Below, piece by piece: positions 1 to 8,464 of a DNA stretch of 64,000 bases. Origin of the DNA: Flavobacterium soyae (GTDB taxonomy: Bacteria; Bacteroidota; Bacteroidia; Flavobacteriales; Flavobacteriaceae); contig NZ_JAJQXA010000017.1 of assembly GCF_021245985.1 (NCBI RefSeq), positions 1-64,000 of the forward strand, in the 5' to 3' direction. The notes beneath the pieces are model-generated. The model did no database searches, had not been told where the DNA came from, and saw only the letters and a program-made list of their open reading frames with translations. Within the stretch, counting starts at the first letter, position 1; the number at the start of each line of letters is the position of its first letter. Position numbers and translations under genes: made by a program.

Positions 1-150
1 ATGTAAAAGCATTTTTCAAATCTCACAAGCTTTTTCTAATCTTTTTTCTGAAAAATTTTTCAGTTTTGATTTTCATTTCTTGCCAGTGTTTCAGGGAACG
101 TCTTTCGCTGTTGCGGGTGCAAAAGTAGAACCTTTATTTACATTTACAAG
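1..150 (-). promoter_or_regulatory. Two tandem leftward promoters, probably of an rRNA operon outside the window
   Basis: Read on the minus strand, CTTG (147-150) is followed after 19 bases by TACTTTTG (120-127), a good match to the Bacteroidota TTTG-N19-TAnnTTTG promoter. A second CTTG (26-29) is followed after 20 bases by TACAT at the window edge (1-5), where a second -7 element would be completed outside. The sequence GCACCCGC just after the first -7 element is typical of flavobacterial rRNA promoters as I remember them. No protein gene follows in the 150 bases. The rRNA assignment is inference, because the transcribed unit lies outside the window. Confidence 0.5.
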
Positions 151-452
151 CCTTTTTAGCGAGTTTTTTTAATCTTTTTTGCAATTATTTCTTAACTCTC
201 TGATAACACAAGTTTTACAATGCAAAGTTTTTTAAAATATTGTCAGGTTTTTCTGCAGTCCTTTGCTTTTTCCTTATTTTACACCCTTTCACCAATACCG
301 TTTTTGAAGAGTTTTTATGTTTTGCCAGGGTTTAATGATGAAGAATTATGTTTCCAAGGTCCGATTTTCTGTCGTTTTATTAATCTCACAGAGGCGCAGA
401 GGTGCAGAGTTTCTTTTTTTTAAGATGTTTTTCTTCTGAAAACTCATACCCC
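151..452. other. Stretch without a recognisable gene
   Basis: Only short AT-rich open frames are present and none resembles a protein. It separates the leftward promoter pair from a series of repeat elements. I see nothing else in it. Confidence 0.5.
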
Positions 453-540
453 AGCCCTGATAGTCCCGAGGCTTCGGGAGGAAATCCTTTTATTTTGGGT
501 TCAAAATAAAAGATTGAAACACATAGCGGGATTAAGCTCC
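453..540 (+). ncRNA. Structured repeat element, copy 1 of 3
   Basis: The order is AGCCCTGATAG, a short GC-rich hairpin, GGAAATCCTTTTATTTT, loop, AAAATAAAAGATTGAAAC, AGCGGGATTAAGCTCC. The same ordered blocks occur at 41072-41150 and, on the minus strand, at 37198-37272. The central stem is kept while its sequence differs (TTTTATTTT, TATATTT, TTTTATGGTG, each with its matching partner), which is compensatory variation. It may be the Flavo-1 type structured motif or another dispersed structured repeat. The function is unknown. Confidence 0.5.
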
Positions 541-562
541 TTATTAATCTTCAAACTTAAAA

Positions 563-587
563 GGCTTCGACTTCGCTCAGCCGGACA
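563..587 (+). repeat. Dispersed repeat CTTCGACTTCGCTCAG, half copy
   Basis: GGCTTCGACTTCGCTCAGCC followed by GGACA. The same sequence is present as an inverted pair at 37308-37374 and as a single copy at 60946-60969. It is a non-coding intergenic repeat family. Confidence 0.7.
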
Positions 588-654
588 GTACTATATATAT
601 TAGGTATGGGTGAATTAGATTTTCTTTGGAGATGCAGTTCGTCTTATACAGGAC

Positions 655-680
655 GTAGACGCACTGCTGTGCGTCTCTAC
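655..680. repeat. Hairpin GTAGACGCAC/GTGCGTCTCTAC
   Basis: GTAGACGCAC-TGCT-GTGCGTCTCTAC folds on itself. A related hairpin (AGATGCAC-AGCA-GTGCATCT) lies at 33859-33880, so this is a dispersed palindromic repeat. Confidence 0.65.
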
Positions 681-729
681 GGTGAATTAGGACGCAATTA
701 TAATGTTATTACATATAATATGTATAAAA

Positions 730-767
730 AACAACCCCGACAGGTTTTCAAAATCTGTCGGGTTGTT
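730..767. terminator. GACAGG hairpin, terminator-like
   Basis: The arms AACAACCCCGACAGGTTTT and AAAATCTGTCGGGTTGTT form a long stem just past the stop codon of the leftward permease gene (788). It belongs to a repeat family also seen at 12498, 24176, 25522, 51838 and 52000, always beside gene ends. It probably serves as the terminator of the permease gene. Confidence 0.65.
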
Positions 768-787
768 AAATATCTTATTTTCTTGAA

Positions 788-2023
788 TCAATCGAAGCGA
801 ATTGCTTTTACAGGAGAGATTTTTGTAATTATATAGGATGGAATTAATAATACTAAGAAGCATACTGTGATGGTTAGTAAATTCAACAGAGCTATATAAC
901 CCCAATTTAAATATACGGGAGCCTGGTTAACGTAGTAGTTTTCGGGATTTAAATGGATGATTCCGAATTGCTGTTGAATTAACAACAGTGTAATTCCAAT
1001 TAAATTCCCCCAAAACAATCCTCGAACGATTAGATAGAATGCATTGTATAGAAAAACTTTGCGGACTGTCCAGTTATTTGCTCCTAATGCTTTTAGGATT
1101 CCAATCATTTGTGTGCGTTCTAAAATAAGAACGAGTAATGCGACCACCATATTAATTGTAGCAACCAGAATCATTATAGCAAGGATTACAATTATATTGA
1201 AATCGAAAAGTTGAAGCCAGTCAAAAATATAACTATATTTTTCGGTAATTGTTTTTGTATCGAGATTTGAAGAGATTTGTTCGTAAATCTGATTTCCTGT
1301 TTCTTTAATAGTTGTAAAGTCTTTTACAAAAACCTCAAAAGCCCCAACCTGATCTGGGCTCCATTTGTTGATTCGCTGAATATGACGAATATCTCCTATT
1401 ATATATGTAGCATCGAAATCCTGAAATCCTGAACTAAAAATTCCTGCTATTTTAAATCTACGGCTGTTTGGCAGTTTCCCTTGTTCTTCTTTTATAAAGA
1501 AAGTATTAAAACTGTCACCTAATTTTAAATTCAATCGATCTGCAAGAAATCTTGAGATGATGACTTCTTCGTTTAGTGTTTTTGAAAAATCAGGCAGTTT
1601 ACCTTCTACTAAATATTCTTTTATATTATTCCAATTGTAATCGGCCCCTACTCCTTTAAAAACAATTCCTTCAAAAGCATTTTCGGTTCTAATTATTCCT
1701 GCTTTACTTGCGACTGCCTGAATATGGCTTACTTCTGGAACTGATTTGAATTTTGGATAAAAATCTTGTTTTTTTGAAATTGGAATTAAGGTTATCTCTG
1801 AATTATTGTTATCGTAATTCGAAATAATAATCTGGCCGTTGAATGCAGAAACTTTTTCGCGTATTTTTTGCTGTAAACCAATTCCGGTTGCTACAGAAAC
1901 GATCATCATAATAATACCTATTGCAATTGCCGAAATAGCAATTTTAATAATTGGTGCCGATATACTGCTTTTGTAATCTTTGGCAGTGATGAGTCTTTTT
2001 GCTATAAAGTATTCTAGATTCAA
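788..2023 (-). CDS. FtsX/LolC-LolE-type ABC transporter permease
   Basis: A 411-aa inner-membrane protein. It has one membrane helix near the N-terminus (about residues 24-50, AISAIAIGIIMMIVSVATGI), a periplasmic domain of roughly 220 residues of the MacB/LolE kind, and three C-terminal helices (about 280-405). The stretch LILERTQMIGILKALGA after the second helix is the conserved FtsX-domain coupling region. Proteins of this family work with a separate LolD-type ATPase, usually to move lipoproteins to the outer membrane; no ATPase gene is nearby. The length (about 410) is normal. It stands alone and ends in a GACAGG hairpin. The lipoprotein-sorting role is inferred from the family. Confidence 0.85.
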   Translation of the reverse strand: MNLEYFIAKRLITAKDYKSSISAPIIKIAISAIAIGIIMMIVSVATGIGLQQKIREKVSAFNGQIIISNYDNNNSEITLIPISKKQDFYPKFKSVPEVSHIQAVASKAGIIRTENAFEGIVFKGVGADYNWNNIKEYLVEGKLPDFSKTLNEEVIISRFLADRLNLKLGDSFNTFFIKEEQGKLPNSRRFKIAGIFSSGFQDFDATYIIGDIRHIQRINKWSPDQVGAFEVFVKDFTTIKETGNQIYEQISSNLDTKTITEKYSYIFDWLQLFDFNIIVILAIMILVATINMVVALLVLILERTQMIGILKALGANNWTVRKVFLYNAFYLIVRGLFWGNLIGITLLLIQQQFGIIHLNPENYYVNQAPVYLNWGYIALLNLLTITVCFLVLLIPSYIITKISPVKAIRFD

Positions 2024-2131
2024 TTTAAGGTTCTGTTATGATTTATATTTCTTATTCAATTTCAGGTTATTCAAAAATACATTTAAAAAAGCGAAATGTA
2101 TAATCTTAAAGTAACAATGCTTTTTAAACAC

Positions 2132-2626
2132 TTAAAGCGGTAATTTCTTTTTCATTTCTTCTACTATATTATAGGCGGCTGGACAAATTGCAACATTTTT
2201 TAAAGTCAAGTCGGCAATTTGATGAAACTTTTTACGATCTGTATGCGGAAATTCACGGCAGGCTTTCGGTCTTACATCATAAATCATGCAATAATTCTCG
2301 CTATCTAAAAAAGTACAAGGAACGCTTTTCAACACATAATCTTTATCTTCATCGATACGCAGATACTGGTCAATAAATTGCTGTGGTTTTTGCCTGAAAG
2401 ATTTTGATATTCTTTCAATATCTGCCAAAGTAAACAGAGGCCCAGTTGTTTTGCAACAATTGGCGCATTGTAAACAATCCGTTTTTTTAAATTCGACATC
2501 ATGCAAGTCCTGCATAACATAATCTAATTTTTTTGGCTGTTTCTTTTTCAGCTTATCAAAATACTTTTTGTTTTCGATATGCTTATCTTTGGCTAACTTA
2601 TTTAAGTTATTTAAAATCTGTTTCAA
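2132..2626 (-). CDS. YkgJ-type cysteine-cluster protein
   Basis: A 164-aa soluble protein with the CxxCxxCC signature (CLQCANCCKTTG, about residues 56-67), then CTFLDSENYCMIYDVRPKAC and a later CPAAYN. This Cys arrangement defines the YkgJ/UPF0153 family, thought to bind zinc or an Fe-S cluster, with no firm biochemical role. A Lys-rich N-terminus precedes the domain. It is a single gene divergent from the methyltransferase at 2701. A second, distantly related cysteine-cluster protein is encoded at 45221-45790. Confidence 0.85.
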   Translation of the reverse strand: MKQILNNLNKLAKDKHIENKKYFDKLKKKQPKKLDYVMQDLHDVEFKKTDCLQCANCCKTTGPLFTLADIERISKSFRQKPQQFIDQYLRIDEDKDYVLKSVPCTFLDSENYCMIYDVRPKACREFPHTDRKKFHQIADLTLKNVAICPAAYNIVEEMKKKLPL

Positions 2627-2700
2627 GTTTAAAATTTAAAGTTGAGCTGCAAAATTAAACAACTTTAAACTTGAAACCTTAAACTTTGAACTAAATTACG

Positions 2701-3408
2701 ATGAAAGATCTTTTTGGGAAAGCGATGTATGATTTCCAGACTAATAATTCGCCCGAAGATATTATTACTGAAACTTCAATTTCTGAAGAAGATGAAATGA
2801 GTGTTGAATATTTATTCCGCTCTTATAATGAAATGCCGAAAATTGAACAAAAGGCTTTACAACTTGCAACAGGAAAGACTTTAGATGTTGGATGCGGAGC
2901 CGGAAGCCATAGTTTGTCTTTGCAAAATGACCGCAATTTAGATGTTGCTTCAATAGATATCTCTGAAAAAGCAGTTGAAACTTGTAAACTTCGAGGATTG
3001 AAAAATGCTAAAGTTGAAAATATATTAGATTTTGAAGGAGAAAAATTTGACACGATTATTTTACTGATGAACGGAACTGGTATTTTTGGAAAATTAGAAA
3101 ACTGTAATACCTATTTATCAAAACTGAAATCACTCTTGAATCCGGGCGGGCAGATTTTAATTGACAGTTCTGATATCATTTATATGTTTGATGAAGATGA
3201 AGATGGCGGAAAATGGATTCCGTCTGAAACAGAGTATTATGGGGAGCTTACTTTTACAATATCTTATAAAGGAGAAAAAGAAGAAACTTTTGACTGGCTG
3301 TATCTCGATTATAATACCCTGCAAAATGCCGCAATTGCAAACGGATTAAAATGTGAATTAGTTATGGAAGGTGAGCATTACGATTATTTAGCCAGGCTTT
3401 CTATTTAA
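2701..3408 (+). CDS. Class I SAM-dependent methyltransferase
   Basis: A 235-aa cytosolic protein. Motif I, LDVGCGAGSHSL (about residues 61-72), is the SAM-binding glycine loop. VASIDIS gives the acidic residue of motif II, and FDTIILLMNGTGIFG matches the post-motif region of the Methyltransf_25/11 families. The substrate cannot be told from sequence. The YfiT/DinB gene starts 21 bp downstream in the same direction, so the two are probably co-transcribed. Confidence 0.85.
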   Translation: MKDLFGKAMYDFQTNNSPEDIITETSISEEDEMSVEYLFRSYNEMPKIEQKALQLATGKTLDVGCGAGSHSLSLQNDRNLDVASIDISEKAVETCKLRGLKNAKVENILDFEGEKFDTIILLMNGTGIFGKLENCNTYLSKLKSLLNPGGQILIDSSDIIYMFDEDEDGGKWIPSETEYYGELTFTISYKGEKEETFDWLYLDYNTLQNAAIANGLKCELVMEGEHYDYLARLSI

Positions 3409-3429
3409 CACAAAACAAAAATTGAAATC

Positions 3430-3975
3430 ATGGAAAATTTAGATTTAGAAAAATTAAAATACCCTATAGGAAAATTTGAAGTTCCTAAAGAATTCACATC
3501 TAAATATATTTTAGATAAGATTGAAGAAATTTCGACTTTTCCAGAAAGGTTAAAAAAGGAAGTTATTCTTCTTAATGATGAGCAATTAGATACTCCGTAT
3601 CGTCCTGAAGGATGGACTGTTAGACAAGTAATTCATCATTGCGCCGAAAGTCACATGAATTGTTACATTAGATTAAAGTGGGCTTTAACTGAAAACAATC
3701 CGATTATAAAACCATACGATGAAAAATTATGGTCGGAACTGCCTGATAGTTTAACGATGCCAATCACTCCAACACTAAATTTATTGGATGGACTGCATTT
3801 TAGATTAACTTATATAATGAGAAATTTATCCGAAGTTGATTTAGAAAAGTCATTTATTCATCCTGAAAATAATTCGGAATATCGGATTAAACAAATTATT
3901 GGAATGTATGCCTGGCACGGAAATCATCATTTAGCACATGTTACCAATTTGAAAAAACACAAAAACTGGAAATAA
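3430..3975 (+). CDS. YfiT/DinB-family putative metal-dependent transferase
   Basis: A 181-aa protein of the four-helix DinB fold. Three metal-site histidines are recognisable: VRQVIHHCAESH (about residues 60-71) and WHGNHHLAHV near residue 160. The PEGWTVRQVIHHCAESH block is the family hallmark of YfiT/BstA, known in Firmicutes as a bacillithiol S-transferase. Bacteroidota homologues are often annotated as putative metal-dependent hydrolases. It sits 21 bp after the methyltransferase gene and ends 40 bp before a bidirectional terminator. The thiol substrate is not established. Confidence 0.85.
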   Translation: MENLDLEKLKYPIGKFEVPKEFTSKYILDKIEEISTFPERLKKEVILLNDEQLDTPYRPEGWTVRQVIHHCAESHMNCYIRLKWALTENNPIIKPYDEKLWSELPDSLTMPITPTLNLLDGLHFRLTYIMRNLSEVDLEKSFIHPENNSEYRIKQIIGMYAWHGNHHLAHVTNLKKHKNWK

Positions 3976-4014
3976 CATATTGTGCATTTTTTATACAATG
4001 TATATTTATTACAT

Positions 4015-4047
4015 AAAAAAACTCTCCAAATTTGGAGAGTTTTTTTA
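4015..4047. terminator. Bidirectional terminator between the YfiT gene and queE
   Basis: CTCTCCAAATTTGGAGAG is a perfect palindrome flanked by A6 on the left and T7 on the right. It sits between the stops of two convergent genes (3975 and 4052), so it can stop transcription from both sides. Confidence 0.9.
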
Positions 4048-4051
4048 TGAC

Positions 4052-4684
4052 TTATGGTATATTTAAATACTTATGCGTTTGAAGTGAAACTCTCCATTTC
4101 GGATTATTCATTACATAATCTACAATCAGCGGAGTCATTTCTTCTTTTTTACTCCATTCCGGCTGAAGAAACAAAATGGCATTATCATTAACCAATTCTG
4201 CTTGTTCTTCTGCAAAGATAAAATCGTGTTTATTATAAATAATTACTTTTAATTCATTCGCATTAGCGTAAACATCCAGCGTTGGAAGTTTATTTTTCTT
4301 TGGTGAAAGACAAATCCAGTCCCAGATTCCAGATAATGGATAGGCTCCGGAAGTTTCGATATGAACTTTTAAGTTTTTATTTTTTAATTGCTGCGTCAAT
4401 AGCGTCATGTCCCATGTAAGCGGTTCTCCGCCGGTAACCACAACTGTATTTGCATAACTTGAAGCATTATTTACAATTACATCGATATTTGTTGGCGGAT
4501 GCAGTTCTGCATTCCAGCTCTCTTTTACATCACACCAGTGACATCCAACATCACAGCCTCCAATTCTAATGAAGTAAGCAGCAGTTCCGGTATGAAAACC
4601 TTCGCCCTGAATGGTATAAAATTCTTCCATCAAAGGCAGCATCGCTCCTTTGTTTACTTCTAATTGTATTTCTTTTGGTAACAT
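4052..4684 (-). CDS. queE: 7-carboxy-7-deazaguanine synthase QueE
   Basis: A 210-aa radical SAM enzyme that converts 6-carboxytetrahydropterin to 7-carboxy-7-deazaguanine in queuosine synthesis. The cluster-binding motif CDVGCHWCDVKESW (C-x3-C-x2-C) starts near residue 44, and MEEFYTIQGEGFHTGTAAYFIRIGGC before it is characteristic of QueE. The GGEPL motif (VVTGGEPLTW) follows at about residue 87. It is a single gene with its own promoter. Another queuosine gene, queA, lies at 24231 on the same strand but is not linked. Confidence 0.93.
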   Translation of the reverse strand: MLPKEIQLEVNKGAMLPLMEEFYTIQGEGFHTGTAAYFIRIGGCDVGCHWCDVKESWNAELHPPTNIDVIVNNASSYANTVVVTGGEPLTWDMTLLTQQLKNKNLKVHIETSGAYPLSGIWDWICLSPKKNKLPTLDVYANANELKVIIYNKHDFIFAEEQAELVNDNAILFLQPEWSKKEEMTPLIVDYVMNNPKWRVSLQTHKYLNIP

Positions 4685-4701
4685 TATTTTAATTTAATGT
4701 G

Positions 4702-4730
4702 CAAAGATAGTCAATTAATTATGGAACAAA
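4702..4730 (-). promoter_or_regulatory. queE promoter
   Basis: On the minus strand TTTG (4727-4730), 17 bases, then TATCTTTG (4702-4709), matching the Bacteroidota -33/-7 consensus. It lies about 18 bp before the queE start at 4684. Confidence 0.7.
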
Positions 4731-4763
4731 AAAACCGATAGTTCAAAGTGAACTATCGGTTTT
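4731..4763 (-). terminator. Terminator of the exbB-TPR operon
   Basis: AAAACCGATAGTTCA-AAG-TGAACTATCGGTTTT, a 15-bp perfect stem 23 bp after the stop codon of the TPR gene (4786). It ends the leftward ExbB/TonB operon. Confidence 0.9.
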
Positions 4764-4785
4764 AATAAATTAGTTTAAAACTATA

Positions 4786-6453
4786 TTATTTTAAAGCTTT
4801 CACTGATTGTGAAGCGTATGTATTTGCCGGATCTAAAACTAAAGTTTTATTGAAATATTCAATTGCTTTTGCTTTATCAGTATTTGCATAACTTGCTCCA
4901 ATACTGTTATAAGCTTCTACGATTTTTTTAACTGTAGCAGGTTTTGCTAATTCTTCAGCGCCTTTTGCAGTTGTTTTAGCAACGTATTCTTCGTAGTTTT
5001 TGATAATTAAATCATCTTTTTCTAACAAGTTGTTGATTCTTCCTTTGTATAAGTAAGCCTCGTCGTAAGTTGGAGATGCAACTAAGATTCTATCAAAAGC
5101 AGCATCTGCTTTAGCTAACTGAGCAGCATCCGCAGCTCCGCCAGTTTTATTAGCATTTGCATAGTAAACTGAAATACCATAATAAACGTTATCATCTAAG
5201 TAGTTCTTAGAATCTTTGTTGTTTGCACCAAATTCAAAGATAGAAGCTGCCTGAGCAAATTGTTTTTTTCCAAATAAAGCTTTTCCTAAATCGTTAAGTT
5301 CTTCAACTACTAACGGCTCTAATTCAATTGCTTTTTTGATGTCTGCAATACCTGCGTCAAACGAAGCCTGATCTACAGCACCTTCAGCATTTGTTCCTTT
5401 TTTAATTTTAGATAAACCTAAATATAAATAATCTCTGCCAATTACTTTATTCGTTGGAGTTTTGATATAATCTTCGATAGATTTAATAGCGACATCAACG
5501 TTTCCATTTTCGTAAGCAGCGTAACCTAAATATCTAAAGATTCTAGGATTTACTTTATCTTCAGCAATCATTTTGTTTGCAACAGTTTCTAAACTCTTAT
5601 AATCTTTTACCAAGATCAAGAAATCTGCGTGACGCATTTTAGAATCTAAAGAATAATCTGTTAAGCTTAGGTATTTTTCGTAGTTTGTAATTGCATTTTG
5701 CAAATTAACTTTAGCTGTAGAAGGTTTGTTTCTTCCCCATTTGTAATATGTTTCAGCTAATTCTCTGTAAACTGGGCCATAATTTGCGTTCAAAGCAATA
5801 ACTTCATTGAAAGATTTAATAGCTTCATCGTAAGATTTTGCTCCTTTCAATAAAACACCTAATTGCATTTTTGCTCTCAAAAGGGTTGGATCTGCTGTAA
5901 AAGCATCACGATAAGCCTTGTAAGCATCGTTTTGATTGTTAGCTCCATAATATGCATCTCCAATAGCTAAAAGCGCACTTGCATTTTGCGGTTCGATTAG
6001 TAAAGCTTTTTTCAAACTTGCAACTGCATTTGTATAATCAGGATTTACAGAGTTCATGTAAGCTTTACCAATGTAAATGAATTCATCTACATCTTTACGC
6101 TTAATATCTTTTGTAGCCAAAGCAAAGTTAGCTTGTGCACTAGCAGTGTTTTTATTATCAAGATCGATTTGACCTAAACCAATATAGTTTAAATTTTTCT
6201 TATCTGATGCTTCAATTCCGTTTAAGTAATAGATTTTAGCAGAATCTACAACACTTTGATTTAAGTAAATATTACCTAAAACAAAATTAGCTTCACCATC
6301 TGAAGGTTTCGCTTTGATGATTGATTTAAGTAATGTTTTTGCTTTTTGAAACTGTTCAGCATCGATTGCCTTTTTTGCTTCTTTGATATCTTGCGCATTT
6401 GCAACAGAAGCTGAAGCAACCATAGCAAGACTAAAAATTTTAAATTTATTCAT
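4786..6453 (-). CDS. Exported tetratricopeptide-repeat protein
   Basis: A 555-aa protein with an N-terminal signal peptide (MNKFKIFSLAMVASASVANA, cut before QDI), so it is periplasmic. The rest is an array of TPR-like helical pairs, visible as repeated patterns such as ANFVLGNIYLNQS, ALLAIGDAYYGANN and AYNSIGASYANTD with Ala/Gly at the packing positions. It is the last gene of the exbB-exbD-exbD-tonB operon, 17 bp after the PstS-like lipoprotein. A periplasmic scaffold role for the TonB machine is inferred from position only. Confidence 0.85.
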   Translation of the reverse strand: MNKFKIFSLAMVASASVANAQDIKEAKKAIDAEQFQKAKTLLKSIIKAKPSDGEANFVLGNIYLNQSVVDSAKIYYLNGIEASDKKNLNYIGLGQIDLDNKNTASAQANFALATKDIKRKDVDEFIYIGKAYMNSVNPDYTNAVASLKKALLIEPQNASALLAIGDAYYGANNQNDAYKAYRDAFTADPTLLRAKMQLGVLLKGAKSYDEAIKSFNEVIALNANYGPVYRELAETYYKWGRNKPSTAKVNLQNAITNYEKYLSLTDYSLDSKMRHADFLILVKDYKSLETVANKMIAEDKVNPRIFRYLGYAAYENGNVDVAIKSIEDYIKTPTNKVIGRDYLYLGLSKIKKGTNAEGAVDQASFDAGIADIKKAIELEPLVVEELNDLGKALFGKKQFAQAASIFEFGANNKDSKNYLDDNVYYGISVYYANANKTGGAADAAQLAKADAAFDRILVASPTYDEAYLYKGRINNLLEKDDLIIKNYEEYVAKTTAKGAEELAKPATVKKIVEAYNSIGASYANTDKAKAIEYFNKTLVLDPANTYASQSVKALK

Positions 6454-6469
6454 CTTTATAGTAATTAAT

Positions 6470-7393
6470 TTATTCGTTATCTTTTAAAATTTCATTTCTA
6501 ATTTTAAGTTTTCTACCCGGAGTTCTTATTGGAAGTAATCCCGATTTCAAAACTATTCGCTGTCCGATGTCTCCTGCAACAAATGAGGCAAACCCCATTC
6601 CTAATCCAGAATAACCCTGACAGTTAATTATAAACAAATCACGTGCCAAAGGATATTTCACTTCTGCAAGATCATTTTGTGTAGGATTATAATATTTATC
6701 ATCATTTAATCCTTTTACACTCAATACATTTATTTTTTTCACAACATCAACCATATTTGGTGACGGCTGTGATAACCAATTTACTCCAACTACACCAATC
6801 ATTCCATCATTTTCAGAAACAAATTTAATTACTTCATCATTTGTTTTAAAAGAAAAAACATTCTTTGTTGAAACATCTTTTACTTTTGCCAGTTCTTTCA
6901 TATATCGAACTGTACTTGAATTTGGGTTATCAAACACCAAACCTTTAATTCCAGGATCTGATTTACCTTGCATAAAGTCAATTACAGTTTTCAACGCAAT
7001 TAATGTATCATTATTACTTTTGTTAGAAATTAATGCAATAGCATCTATAGCAAAAGGAGTGATTCTAGGTTTAATTTTACTTTTTTCGAATCTGCTGATT
7101 TCTTCTTTAGTTAAATCTCTGGTTGTAACTGCAACTTTAGCTTTTTGATTTAGCAGATCATTTATAAGTTCAGCTTCAGATTTAGGCTTAAGTGAAATTT
7201 TTGCATTGTAGTAAGTTCCTTCAAAAACCGCAACCTGGTCTTCAACAATTGGTTTTACAGTTTCATCAACTGTAATTTCTAAAGTACCTTTTAGAATCGT
7301 TTCTTTATCAGATTCATTCTTGCTTTTTTGGTTACACATTGCAAACAAAAAAACAAAAACAACCAAACCTAAAAACCTGCTGTTTTTTAGCAT
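6470..7393 (-). CDS. PstS-like substrate-binding lipoprotein
   Basis: A 307-aa protein with a lipoprotein signal (hydrophobic FLGLVVFVFLFAM followed by Cys20). The body resembles the PstS/PBP-like phosphate-binding fold: TLEITVDETVKPIVEDQVAVFEGTYYNAKI, then VAVTTRDLTKEEI, then a C-terminal GLGMGFASFVAGDIGQRIVLKSGLLP typical of PstS. No pstCAB genes are present. It sits 2 bp after the small membrane protein gene within the tonB operon, so it may act with the TonB system and not with an ABC importer. The ligand is unknown. Confidence 0.78.
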   Translation of the reverse strand: MLKNSRFLGLVVFVFLFAMCNQKSKNESDKETILKGTLEITVDETVKPIVEDQVAVFEGTYYNAKISLKPKSEAELINDLLNQKAKVAVTTRDLTKEEISRFEKSKIKPRITPFAIDAIALISNKSNNDTLIALKTVIDFMQGKSDPGIKGLVFDNPNSSTVRYMKELAKVKDVSTKNVFSFKTNDEVIKFVSENDGMIGVVGVNWLSQPSPNMVDVVKKINVLSVKGLNDDKYYNPTQNDLAEVKYPLARDLFIINCQGYSGLGMGFASFVAGDIGQRIVLKSGLLPIRTPGRKLKIRNEILKDNE

Positions 7394-7395
7394 AA

Positions 7396-7626
7396 TTATT
7401 CTGTATTTGAATTTATTAATCTTAAAAAACGTATTGCTGAATAAACAATGAGCAATCCGCCAAAAGCATATCTGTATTTAGGTTCCATATTTAAAGGAAG
7501 TTTTTCCCAAAACATTATCATTAAACCCAGCACAAGATATATTAAAAAAAACAGTATTCCTAAAACAAGAAGAAATCGCTCTTTGAGCGATTTCTTCTGA
7601 ATATTATTAAGCATATTTTTTAACAT
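7396..7626 (-). CDS. Small two-helix membrane protein in the tonB operon
   Basis: A 76-aa protein with a basic N-terminus (MLKNMLNNIQKKSLKERF), one helix LLVLGILFFLIYLVLGLMIMFW and a second helix near YRYAFGGLLIVYSAIRFL. Its start codon overlaps the stop region of tonB (shared base at 7626), and the PstS-like gene follows after 2 bp, so it is tightly translationally coupled. I do not recognise a family with a known function. The context suggests an accessory of the ExbB/ExbD/TonB machine. Confidence 0.75.
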   Translation of the reverse strand: MLKNMLNNIQKKSLKERFLLVLGILFFLIYLVLGLMIMFWEKLPLNMEPKYRYAFGGLLIVYSAIRFLRLINSNTE

Positions 7627-8426
7627 TATTCTGCAGATTGAATAGTAATAGGTAAAGAGTAAAGAACCCTAACTTTTTTACCATTTTGCTCGCCAGGAGT
7701 CCATCTTGGACATTTTTTAAGAACACGAATTGCTTCTGCTCCTGTACCGTAACCGATATCCCTTAAAACTTTAATGTCGGTTAATGAACCGTCTTTTTCA
7801 ACTACAAAAGTAACGTAAACTTTACCTTTTAAACCTTCTTCTTCCGGAGTCTTGTAATTATTTCCTACGAATTTGTAGAATTTATCCATCCCTCCAGGGA
7901 AATCAGGTTTTACTTCGATACCAGCTGTGTTATATACACTGTTATCTTCTTCTACTACTTGAGAAACTGGTCCCGTACCTACTGGCTCATCTACAGTTAA
8001 AACTGCATCCGGATCTCCTTTTATTGTTTCAGAACCCACTTTCTTATCTTTAAGCTCTACAATTTTTGGTGGGTCTTCAGTAATTTCTTCTGTTTTAGCT
8101 ACAACCGGTTTCACAAACTTCACCTGATCCACTTTTGGAGGCGGAGGTGGAGGTGGTGGTTGATTAGGCTTAACTTCCTCTTTTTTAGGAGGCAATTTTA
8201 CTGTAGCAATCTTGATATCTTTATTTACATCTTCTTCACTAGAATCTGGTAAAAAGCTTGCAATAAGAGGAGCTGCTACAGCAAAGCTAAAAATAACTGA
8301 ACCAATGATAAGTGCTCTTACCGTAGTTTTTGTGTTCGATTTTCTTAACTCATATGCACCATATATCTTATTACGCCCTTCGAATACGATATCAAGCCAC
8401 TGATTTTTAATTATATCTAATTTCAT
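7626..8426 (-). CDS. tonB: TonB energy-transducing protein
   Basis: A 266-aa protein with one N-terminal membrane anchor (about residues 35-60, ALIIGSVIFSFAVAAPLIASFL), a Pro-rich periplasmic linker that includes an eight-proline run (near residue 90), and a C-terminal TonB_C domain (about 170-264). That domain ends in VYVTFVVEKDGSLTDIKVLR and the RVLKKCPRWTPGEQNGKKVRV block. The N-terminus (KNQWLDIVFEGRNKIYGAYELRK) is the usual Bacteroidota TonB start. It couples the proton-motive force from ExbB/ExbD to outer-membrane receptors. It follows two exbD genes in the operon. Confidence 0.92.
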   Translation of the reverse strand: MKLDIIKNQWLDIVFEGRNKIYGAYELRKSNTKTTVRALIIGSVIFSFAVAAPLIASFLPDSSEEDVNKDIKIATVKLPPKKEEVKPNQPPPPPPPPKVDQVKFVKPVVAKTEEITEDPPKIVELKDKKVGSETIKGDPDAVLTVDEPVGTGPVSQVVEEDNSVYNTAGIEVKPDFPGGMDKFYKFVGNNYKTPEEEGLKGKVYVTFVVEKDGSLTDIKVLRDIGYGTGAEAIRVLKKCPRWTPGEQNGKKVRVLYSLPITIQSAE

Positions 8427-8464
8427 TTTTATTGATTATTAGGTTATTGAAAAACAAGAAAATC

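Noticed and set aside
220..905. Short open frames of 67-76 codons near the left edge
   Set aside because: They run through repeat elements (453-540, 563-587, 655-680, 730-767) or opposite to the permease gene, with no start signal and no protein-like composition.
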